Shown here: one piece after another, positions 41,801-53,800 of the stretch
Numbering within the stretch: the stretch's first letter is position 1
Layout of the letters: the number at the start of each line of letters is the position of its first letter
Assembly: GCA_012932295.1 (NCBI GenBank)
Contig: JAAONU010000003.1
Location: 33,954,233 to 34,018,232 of the forward strand
DNA length: 64,000 nt
Direction: 5' to 3'
Source: Cyclina sinensis
Lineage: Eukaryota; Mollusca; Bivalvia; Venerida; Veneridae
Made by a program: the position numbers and the translations under genes
Notes under the pieces: generated by a model
Told to the model about the DNA's origin: nothing
What the model saw: the letters and a program-made list of their open reading frames with translations, nothing else
Databases searched by the model: none

Positions 41801-44800
41801 AATGGAAGGTTTTTTTTAAAGAATACATTCTTGTAAATTCATTGGATTTTTAAATGCCTAAATGACTTGATTCATGATGAAGTCTTTAACTTGATATAAA
41901 TTTCCTTAACCTTTTGTGTAAAGCAAACTTATTTCTCCTGTAGGTAGCTATGTATTGATTTGACTCTTGAGTACTTATTGCGTAAGCTATATTTATAGCA
42001 TGACTTTTGTAGAACATGCGATTTATATGCACACAAAGACTGTAGGCACAAATGTGCGGTATAATCGTATATATCTGAACAATTGCTGTAAGTATTTTAT
42101 AGCATACTGTACATAAGTGACGTCAGTTAACCTTGTGTCAAGGTCAGGTAGCGCGTGCCGTGCTATAACTGACGAAGTCTGCAGTTATAGCATGACTGGA
42201 TATACCTCCACAGGGTTTTGAAATATACACTGTCTAAACACACAGAAAATGGTCGTTCACTATGGTAATAAAGTAACATTAGTAGTACTAACATTTGTTG
42301 CAGGAAAAGGCAAAGCTGCTAAACTTTGACTATGATGACGTTGTTATGAGAGAAGGGGATCCAGCAGGTGGCATCTTTATTATTATATCTGGCATGGTCA
42401 GGGTGAGTTAAACAAGACAAATTTTTTAAAAAGTCATTTACTTTGAAAACTGCCGTATATGTTTTTTTTTTCTTACGAATAAAGTAGAGGTAATTTTAAA
42501 ATTGTTGTGGATTTTTGCACTCATTGACTTCCATTCCTATAAATTAAACTGTTGACAAAGCATCAGAACTTTTGGCGGAACAGCGAGTTTAATCTCCCGC
42601 TGATCCAGTTACACCACTAATTGTCTTTCGAATGAAAAATTAAATTGAAGTCCTATGTATCAGTTAAGGCTTTTGCTCGGTGGTCAGGAGTGTTGCTTTA
42701 AAATGGTGTATCTCCTGTCAAGCCTGTATTCGAATCCCTCACGGACGTGGTTGTTTAGTCTGTTGCATCTCTCCGTTGCAGTGGGAAGTTTGGTGGAAAA
42801 TATATAGTCGAATAAATTAATTTTGTTATTTGTTTAAGCTTGAATCGTCAAACCCGTCAGGTAAACCAATCGTTGCCTTGCAAGAGAAGCCATCTGGCAC
42901 AACACTGCAAATCAAAACATATGTGTTAGATTTCATGACAGCAGGCAACATAATAGGCGAGATGGGACTGTTGACACACAAGCACAGGTCAGCCACAGTC
43001 ATCTGCGAGACCTCTGTTCAGGTGAGAATCTCGGAAAAGGAACCAATTTTGCTAATTTTTATCAATGTTTCTTTTTTTTTTTCCCTGCAAAGTTCGTTTT
43101 CCCTGTTTCGTTCATTTCGAAGTGTGTCATTATGAAGGTAAAAGGAATATTTTCGGATTGATCTATTACGAATTCGACCCTGCGATAACATACATATATT
43201 TATATGATTTTAAAAGGGACAGGACTCTAGTTTATTCTATTCTTTTCAACATACACTAGTTTTATTTATTTATTTATTTATGCGATGGCTTTCCTGTGAA
43301 AATATCTTGATACAATTTATTTTCGCAGCTGTGGTTTTATGAAAACAAAATACTTTATTTAGCAAAATCAGCTATCTTACTTCTTGACCAACATTGTTCA
43401 AAAATCGAATTGGAAAAAAAAATGCAAAACTGAAATATTTCTAGTAACTTCTGCTCTCATGAATATCCTTAGCGAGCAATTTGCAGAAACGTCATTTCGG
43501 TTTTTTCGGTTTTCCAGTTATTGTACATAAGCCTTGAGGACATGGAGTATGCAATGAAGAAGTTTTGTACCGGAGATGAACCATTAGAATATAGACTTTG
43601 GCATGTCTGTGCTAATCGTATAGCTGCCAACATTCTTATGAAACAATCAGCTTTCCAGGTATGCCGAAATTATTCCAGTTTAGCTTTCGATTCAATTTAA
43701 GGTTATTTTTCTATTCCTATGTTGTTTTAGTAACCCAACTGTCAACATTTTTTATGATAATTCTATCTTCTTTATTGAAATGGTTATTTGCCCAAAGAAA
43801 TTGCGGTTTGTATGATTAAAGTTAAATCCACAAAAAATAACCACTTCATAACTTCACTTTACAGAAGATAAAAGAAAATAATTTAAGCTACATTTCTAGA
43901 TGTCAGATGCCGAAAGTTACATGCGACTTGTTTTCCTCTGCAACACTTTCGACCAAAAAACGGACGCAGCTACTGACGGCGTCATGTGACCAACAAAAAA
44001 AGTCACGTGATCAAGCAAAAATGCATTGATTTAAATGTTCGTGAAAACTAAGACACATTTCTTACATTTTGAAGAAAACTTGCCGTCAGTTTTTGATACT
44101 GTTATAATTTAGTTAACTGATTTAAATTCTGTCACCGTTCTATACTCTGTAGTTCTACAGTATGATAGTTTTGCAAAGAATTTGTATATATTCAATGTAT
44201 ATCTTACGTTACAGGGTTGGACCAAGGAGAAGATTAAACTACGGTTAGAAAATTCTTACCTTGCTAGTACAGCCAAGGGTCAGTTCATTGTAGACTCTTC
44301 CATGTCCGACGTTGTCCTCATTAGCGGTCAGTTCATTTCTTACATATCTTTCAACACAGTGTGGCCATACCACGTGTTATATGATGTCGTTTAGGCTGTC
44401 GCAAGCAGCATTTTTCTGCCTCGATTCGAAGGAGAAAACTGCTAGAAGTATTTCATTTTTTCATCAATTTAAAGGGGATATAGTGCATTTGAAGCGGAAA
44501 ATTGTGCCCTACATATAGGTCCTAATGATTCTTATGTCAAATGTACATTTTTTTCTTAGAGATCGGGAAATAAAGAGTTCGTTAATATATATTTGCTATT
44601 GCGAAAAGCGCATCAGAATGTTAGAAAATTCTGTACAGCTGACAAAAGAATTATCAGTTCCAATGTGTAGGGTATAATTTTCCGCTTCGCGTGCGCTATA
44701 TACCATTAGAATTGATGAAGAAATAAAAAAATACTTACAGCAGTTTTCTCCTCCAAGTGGAGGTAAACAAATGCTGCTTGCGACAGCCTAAATGACATCA

Positions 44801-47800
44801 TTTACCACGTGGTATGGCCACACTGCAACAGTTACTTATCTAGTCTACAGTCACTTTATAGTTACCATAAGCGTTCGGATTTGATAAATGTTTAGAAAGT
44901 TATAATGACACACAAAGACATGAACTTATAGCGTAACTTTACTTCACAGGATCTGCGAAGAACACCTTCGCGGATGAAGTATTTGAAGGACCTTGCTACA
45001 TTCCATGGACAGTCTTCAAACTGGATTTGTTCGTACGTATTTTCGTCCAGAAAACAAAGGTTTTGTTCTTGCTTTACTTAAGCGGCCGAATTCACAGTAG
45101 CATCGCTAAAACTGTTGGTCAGCTTTTCTCACTTCAGATGCTATTCGCATCATTGCACATAACTTTAACAAGGGGAAAAAGAACAAGAACAACAACATTA
45201 AATTTAGATTATATATCAGCAGAAGAATTACTCACAACAAAAGAGTAATGATTCATGCTGGCTTGTGTTTCATATTGACTTGATACCAGGCAGACCGGTC
45301 GTCCGAAATCTTAATTGATTTATGTACAATTTGGCATGGAGTTTTATACTGTTTTGTTTGTTTAGTTGGATCACGTAAAAGTGTTTTCCCTTTGTTTATC
45401 GGTAAATCGGTCACAGTGGTTGTTTCGCTAATTTGTATTGAACTATCGTCTCTCTTAGCTATTTTTTAAATTTATTCATATTTTTTTCTGATTATGCACT
45501 CTTCAGTCTTATGCTGAAAGAAGAGAAGTCGAAAGTTTAGAAACTTCCTGCAATATATTTATCCAATATTCATGAGAAAAAACAGGCTTCTCTCAGCTGG
45601 CGATCAATGTCTGTTTGTAGCCGGACGAGACAGTAACCCCTGTGGTCATTCTGGTAGTTCCTACAGATGTTGGTCAGCCTATGCACGGGCATGGTAAGAA
45701 GGCGGAGCAACAGCGTGGACACGGTGCATTTATTAACTCTTTAAGTCAGCTGTGCCTTCGTCATGCTTCCAATCACAGAATGAATGTGGAATCCAAATGG
45801 AAGGTTAGTATGCCACCTTTTAAAGTGATTTTTCATTTTAAATATATGTATTTCAAAGTTTCCTCCAGCAAATCAAAGTCTTACATTCATATGGACTCCA
45901 CCCGCGGTATAAGTGGCGGTGTTATAACATTATTGTTGTTGCATGATTGTATAGTTAAATGGACGTCTTGAAAACATCCAGTAGCATGTATAGATGTATA
46001 CTGCAGTACAAGTACTCAACTGTGTATTTTATTTCATTCGTATGCATTGTTACAATAAATAATGTGTTTTCTTGTTACAGAAAGTACAGAATGCCAAAAG
46101 CCTTGGAACTCTATTCAAGCAACAGAAACCTCTCAATGGAAGTGAAGTATCACAAGTCAGATTTGATAACGGGGCCCCAAGGTGAGTTCATTACAGATTC
46201 GCAAGAGTTTATTCCTCCGCACCCCACCCCAGCTTCATACTCGTGTACATGCAATGTTGTTTTTGTTGTTGTTTATTTTTTTAGCTCACCTGTCACGTAG
46301 TGACAGAGTGAGCTCTTGTGATCGCCTTTTATCCGTCGTCCGTCCGTCCACAATTAGTTTGTTAACACTCTAGTGGTCACATTTTTGCCTCAATTGTCAT
46401 GAAACTTGGTCAGGATGTTTGTCTCATTAATTTCTCGGATGAATTCGGACATGGTTTATCTGGGTTGAAAAACTAGGTCACAGAGCCCAAATATAGAAAA
46501 ACCTTGTAAACACTCTAGAGGCTACTCTTTCAGTCCAAATATCCTGGAAATTTGTCAGAAAGGTTTTATAGATGATTTCTAGCTCGAGTTCGAATATGGG
46601 TCATCTAGGTCAAAAACTAGGTCACAGAGCCCAAATATTGAAAAACCTTGTTAACATTCTAGAGGTAACATTTTCAGTCCAAATAATCTGGAAATTTGTC
46701 AGAAAGTTTGATTCTATGATTTCTAGCAAAAATTCGAATATGGGTCATCTGGGTTCAAAAACTTGATCACAGAGCCCAAAAATAGAAAAACCTTGTTAAC
46801 ACTCTAGATGTTACATTTTCAGTCCTAATAACCCAGAAATTTGTCAGAAAGGTTGCTTTGATGATTTCTAGCTCAAATTCGAATATGGGTCATCTTGGGT
46901 CAAAAACTAGGTCACAGAGCCCAAATATGGAAAAAGCTTGTTAACACTCTAGAGGTAACATTTTCAGTCCAAATAATCTGGAAATCTGTCAGAAAGGTTG
47001 TTTCAATGATTTCAAGCTCTATTTCATGGCTCTAGCAGTTATACGTTTGGAGTTACACGCGACTCAAGTCTAAAAATGCTATATTTGCTTAATAAGGGTG
47101 CATAACTATGCCGATCTCCAATAAATTTGCGTCAAAATACCCAGGTGCTTAAGTTCACATACTAACAACTTTTTTAGAAAGTTTCATGGTTCTAGCAGTT
47201 AAACGTTTGGAGTTACACGCGACACAAACCGGTCTATGTCTACATACGAATCGCGGGACAGCCGGGCGGACGGACAAAGGCAAATCTATATGCCATCCCC
47301 CACTCCCGATCATTTGTACATCACACTTCCTTTGGGAATGTTAATGAACGCAGTCATGCGGATAATTGTTCTTACGTTTATAAATAGGCTTTGGTACGAA
47401 TCACGGACAGAAACTTGCAGTCCACGCAACTGAAACGGTTTATTTATTGTGCATGTTTAACTCTCTAAGCTGTCACCCAAATGTCGCTTACGCCGAATAT
47501 CATGTTTGTGTCCGTAGAAAACTAGAGCATTTTTTCTAAATGTGTATATATACTGTCTTACACTCGAATGTTGATTGACGTGAAAAAGTAAAAACGTGCG
47601 TTTCGGGCGCATCTTCCGGACAACGTGTGTTTGATCAGACATGTTGACTTAGTCCGCTTGGTGTATCGTTCTACATCCATTGTCAGAAATACTGCTTATA
47701 TATAGGTTAATTTTCCCCTATAAATTTTCATTTATCCAATAAGATCCTGAAAGTTTTTTTTTCTTGGTTTTGTTTTAGTTTGTCTTAATGTCTACTACAC

Positions 47801-50800
47801 TGTATCATTTCCATGCCACAGCCCCTCTTAGAAGAAGTGATTGCATATTGTTTTGAAAATTTGCAGATATCTGTCAGTCCGTCTGTTTTTGTGTAAACAA
47901 AGCGGATTGTTATCAATTGCTAAAGAGCGCATATGCCGCGAGATTTAAATGCAAGTGATAGGTTGCGCATTATGAGTAGACAACTCCTACTTAGATTGGA
48001 CTTTGTGCTTTTTAAAGGTCAATGGTAAAGTGCCCTTCACTTCTTACATGGTTCCTGATCAACAACCTAAGAAAAACTGAAGCTTTACCTCGGAATCATT
48101 ATTTTAAAAATAACACATGTCTCTCAGGGTATTAGTGCGTATTAGCAACCCGAGAACTTAAATTGCTAATATGCACTAATTACTCTGAGAGACATGTTTT
48201 ATTTTTTATTATAACAAACCAACATTTATGTAATTTTTACCGCCATTTTATCAAGTGTCGTTTGGTAAGTCTGTGTTATCAAGACGTTTGGTCAGCTAGT
48301 CTGTATTGCGAGACGCTTTATACACTGTAGTGCACATTGCAAGTGTCTGAGGCACGCAGAGCAGAGCGACCAGGGGAGAGAACTAGAACATTAACGTTTT
48401 CTTAAGCCTATAGGTGTGAATACCACCAAATACATTCCTTCTTTATTCTATATAAAATTCATAAGTTTACAGGGCTGTAAAACATAGCAAAACCTTTTTT
48501 AAATAGCTTTAACTCACATATTCTTGAAGATCTATATCTGTACTCATGAAAAATAGCAAGAAAAATGGGGGTTGTGTTTCAAACAAGAAAGATATTTCTG
48601 ATCATGTGAACTTACCCATAAATTTAACAAAAATTCTGAGCTAATTTTCAGATTGGGGTATGTGAAACAAGTTCACATTGTGAATTCTATTCTGAATGCA
48701 CATGAGCATAAAAGTGCTACCACACTATCAGAAATAATCAAACAAAATGATTCCGGCAAAAGAAATACACAGATTAGGGCTAAAATGTTAAAAATAGCCA
48801 AGAAAACTGTGAACTATTTCTAGCCGCCATTATGCGGGTACTATTTTTTGAGCTCCAGTAGACTGAATTGGTGGTTTCATACCTATATAGATTACTCGCC
48901 ACTGGGGAATATTGCAAAAAATTATTCACCGGGTGATATTCATTTCCAGGATGATAGATCGAAATAACACTATGTGGCGTCACATTAGGCTATATAGTAA
49001 AAAGTTTACGTGAGGTATAATAAAATGTTTTATGATTAGATTATCTCTGTTTTCTTTTGGCGAACTGGGTCAGTGTCAAAGTTTTAAGAATAGTATTTGA
49101 TGCTAAAATGACCCATTCTGACCCCTACATATTTACTGTATAAAGGGTCAAGGTCACAGTGACTTTCACTTAGAAATGGATTCTTATTAGTTACACATAA
49201 ACAAATGTACAGCAGACGTTCAGGTAGGACATTATAAGTAGGTGATCCCTATTATTAATGGATTCCCTTCGTCTAAAGTCAGTGACACAGTGACCGTCGG
49301 TGCTGATATGGTTTCCGATCTGAAGTTGTGAATCTAGAAAATTCAAAATTTGCTAAGAGGAGGATCTTGACGAGTTCATGACTGCAGTTGTCAAGGTTAA
49401 GTGACCTTCAATCTGTAACGGATTCCAGTCAAAAACTTAAGAAGTAAATTCAAGACTCTTAAATTTGAAAGGGAGACTAGTCATCAGAAAAAAATTACCT
49501 CTATGATATTTGAGCTTGCTAAAGGCCAAGGTCACAGAGACTTTACCTCTGAAATGGCTTCAGGTCGAAAACTCAAGAACAACTTGACTTAGGACTTTCC
49601 TACTTAATAAGTTTGATCATAACAAGTGGATGACCCCTTAAGTTTTGGAGTCTTTGCATTATATGAAGCAGTGACGTTTGATTAATACGGTTTTAATCAG
49701 TTATTCTAAAATAGTATAGGATTAGTTTTATTACCGTTGATCATACGTCATACATATATACGGACAGACAGGCGGATGGTAGAAGTTACCTGGTGCCAGA
49801 ATCTGTGTTTTTCTGACAGCTATTTTGGCACTTTGTGATATAACAGTGATTTATTAACCTCACAAAAAAACTTTCGTCGGCAGTTCAAACGGGAATCTGG
49901 ATGGAGGTTGAAAGTTTTTAAAGTGAGAAGATCCTTGAAATAATAATATGATCACATAACGCAGTTATTATACAATAGTTTAGTACTTAGTGACCTTATT
50001 TTCTTTTTTCACCTATTAGCTGTGGCGGAAGTTTAAGCGGTTCAGTACGATAAACAAATAGTGTTTACTGTCTCACCTTTCTAGCTGTATCTTATTTGCA
50101 ATTCCTCACGTGTCTGGCCTGTTTATTTTTTAAGGTATTAGGTTCCTAATACTTTACCTCCACTCTGAAGAGTATTCAATTTCATTAATTTGGGTAGGAT
50201 TGAGACATTTTCACTGAAGCATATGGGTTCAAAATCCAATTAAGCCAAACAATTTTCTCTTGTTTTTGGCAGTTTTACGTTGTTTTGGTTTTACCACAGT
50301 AACTTTTATTATAGAATTTAAATTCAATTTCTTTTGTTTTAGATATACTTCAATTGTAGCAAAGCTTTTCAGCATGGTAAATTGATGAAAATTGGGTGTC
50401 TGTGATTTCAGTTATTAATTTTTCCAAAATAATATGGTAAAATATTTGATATTACAGGAATAGTACATGAAAAAAAAATAATTGTAGCAAATTTGAAGCT
50501 CCGAAGATACGTTGATAACATCCCGTCGTTATGAAGTGAGTGGAGTAAAGTCGTGCCATGTTTATAATAATCCCAATTCGTTTCTTCTCACTTTCGGCTT
50601 TTCATTTTATTTGCTTTTCGTCGGCAGTCAGTAGGTCTCCATAATGTGAATGATTACACACCAAGTAACACTTGTGTTAACGGTCAGTCTTAGAAAAAAC
50701 ATTGTGTTTCTCTGTACCTTATATACCCATTAAGTCAGTTGAGGTTTGAAGTGAATATTAGTCATTTCTTGACACTTCCATTCTAAAAGTGTCTTATATG

Positions 50801-53800
50801 ATCTATATTTTGTCCTACGATAGTATATTTCTTAAAAACAGCTTAATTAAATGAGGGCTGACAAAATGTTTATTGGTATTCTAATACCTTAACATTTTAA
50901 GATTGTTTTTTTTTGTATGTGGCTCATATTTTGAACCAAAATCTTTAGTGGAATAGTTTCCGAACCGTTTACATCATTAAGTCATTCCTTTGTAACTCCT
51001 ATGTGTATTTTTGATTTTCAAAACTGTTTTGGTGACACCTTATGTGTGTTCACTTAAAAACTGTACACGATGTTAAAAACTTGCGCTTGTTGTTGTTTTT
51101 ATCATCATCATTATCATTATCATCATTATTATTGTTATTATCATCATTATTTTCGTGTACGAAAACTACAGATGACTTAAGTTTTAAGATAATACCTTTT
51201 TACGTAAATTTCACAGATTCCCTCTGCTATTTTTTATGCCTACTAGTATATTATATATATTAAACACATTTGATATTTCAGGTGACATTTGCAGGTAATA
51301 TTCAGTCAGTGTTTACAAGAAACACATAAATATTTCCCATTTCGTTTCCAGCCGTAATATCAATAAAAGACCTGAATATTTAGGAAAAACAAAAGCAAAT
51401 AAAACATGGCAGAACAAAGCAAACAAGATGGCCATGATGGCCCTAGATCGCTCACCTGAGTACTTTGGCTGTAGGTTTGCAGTTAAGCAGTATTTCATCT
51501 TTTAATTGAAAATATGTAAGTAATGTAAAATTGAATATAAATATGTAAATATGTAAAATATCAGTCAATAAATAAAGGCTCTATGACAGAGAGTAGAAAT
51601 ATCTATCATAAGCTATGGTGACCTTGACCTTGACCCAGTTATCTAAAACCCTACCCATGGGTAGAGGTCCATGCAAGAATCCTATTCACCGAATATCAAA
51701 GATATTGGTCTTTAAATGAAGGCTCTATAAGGTACAGTATATAAACCTATTTTTAGCCTCGGTGACCTTTAACCTAATTTAATAATTCGAAAAAGCTTGA
51801 TAAAGCTTGTTTCATACCAAATCTTAGATATCAGGGTCTTGTGGTTTCAGACAAATTTTACGATATAAGCCAATGTAAAATCAGTTGACCGCCGGGGCAG
51901 GGCCAAATTTGACCCCAGGTGTATAATTTGAACAAACTTGGTAGAGGTCCACAAGACAATGCTTCATACCAAATCTTAGATCTCGGGGCCTTGTGGTTTC
52001 AGACAAAAAGATTTTTAAAGTTTTACGATATAAGCCTAAGTATAATCCATTGACCCCCGGTTACGGGCAAATTTTGACCCCAGGGGCATAATTTGAACAA
52101 AACTTGGTAGATGTCCAGACGACAATGCTAGAATACTGCTTCCGTAAACAAGCGATCAAACACATACAATGACGTATGTATGACGTCATAATGACAAATC
52201 GTTCAGTTGTTTACTGCAAAATGAAACTGCGTTATAGATCCGCTGAAAATACACACATTACCTGAGTAACATCTTTCGCAGAGTTAATACGCAAAATGAA
52301 CAAAACAACTTTGCACAATACAGAGAAAATTGAATGAGCGATATGCCTTGCACCAAAACCCGACTCATTTCTCTCTATTTTATCCTTGGAAAATCGCAAA
52401 TGAACCAAATCACCATTGTTCTCTCGATTACGAACCATCGTTAACGATCATTGTAGACGAAGTGTACCAAGAACATGTGTCATAAATACAGTTGTAGTCA
52501 AGTCGAGTGAATGAAATAAAACAAGAACGAAACAGTCATTAGTATTTGTCTTTATTGCGATAGAAATTTAACTTCTTGTAAGTACTGGAAATGATACAAT
52601 GCCGACAAGGTCTTTAAATTGCAAAATGGTTATGTCTGTAGCAATGTTACGCTGAAAACACAGTCTCTGTCCAGCATTTTCTTGAAGCATTTTGTTATAG
52701 TAATTGCCAAAACAATCAATGCAACAAAACTTGTGCCCGCACGCTCCTACTACCTTAGGCGGATTTGTTAGTGGTGAACTATAGCACATTTTGCATTGCG
52801 GAATTTGATCTAGTCTGTTTTTTCACGTTAGATACCGCCGCCTGCCACGATTCGAGGGATGCCTCTAGTTCTGATTTGATATTAATGTCCTCATTATACT
52901 TCTCGACGAGAACGGACATCTGTTGTTGCATCGAATTCAAATCAGTTAATTTGATCGAGAACTCGTTGTATGTTGTTTTATTTTCTTCCATCTGTATCAT
53001 ATGACTTTATTTCGTTGCCTGTCTCTTTTTTGTTTCGTGTTGCTGGGGTGGCGCCTTCGACTCTGTTGAAGTAGTAGTCGCAGTTGTGTTTGTATTGATA
53101 GTTGTACTGCTGGCAGTCTTCTTGCTTTGCTGTTTAAAGGAGAAGGAAATGCAGTTAGTATGTGACATTTACATTTCAGTTTTTCATTGTCAGGCGATAG
53201 CGAAAACAAGATCTTTATTCTAGTACAATACTATTAATACAACGAGTATCAAGGAGTACAAAGTGCAAACTATTAAATGCATTTAGATTTTCATTGCCAG
53301 ATTTAAAACGAAAACAAAATCTCAGTCAAAATTACTCAAACTCTAGATGCAAAGAATTACAACAAACAAGCTCACCTTTTTCTTACTGCCCGTTGTCTCA
53401 TAATTGTTAGATGCTGGCTTTTTTCTCTTGTTGTTTGACTGGCTGCCCTGAGGAACCTCTGGTGTAGCTGTGAAAAACTCATTTCCCTGATTTCGTCCTT
53501 GGTCAAAACCGAAACTGTCTTCGCTGTGATCACTTGTAGGAAACTGCACAGGCAAGTTGAAAGCCATGCTTCGTTTGTTTTTTTTTTAACAATGTTGTTT
53601 GCTGAACGGTCAAATCAGATATGAAGTCCAACTGAGAGAAAGACACGGTTCATAATGGATTGAAAAAAGTAATGCTTTTTCTGTGATTGGCTGACTGAAA
53701 AAGAGGAGGAGCAACCACTTGTGTCGAACTCATCTGACCAATCGCAGACGTCGATACATAAACCACAGTGTATAAAACCCGCCTGTGCTGTGCGAAGACA

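Larger units (their letters stand above)
40985..42303 (+). other. Remainder of SLC9C1 intron after exon 13
   Basis: Holds the TTAA-flanked element at 41073-41510; the rest is AT-rich without recognised features. Confidence 0.6.

Noticed and set aside
35965..46766. ORFs inside AGCTCACC repeats (35965-36162, 46572-46766) as a transposon protein
   Set aside because: They are translations of the tandem units and repeat the same short peptide; no transposase motif.
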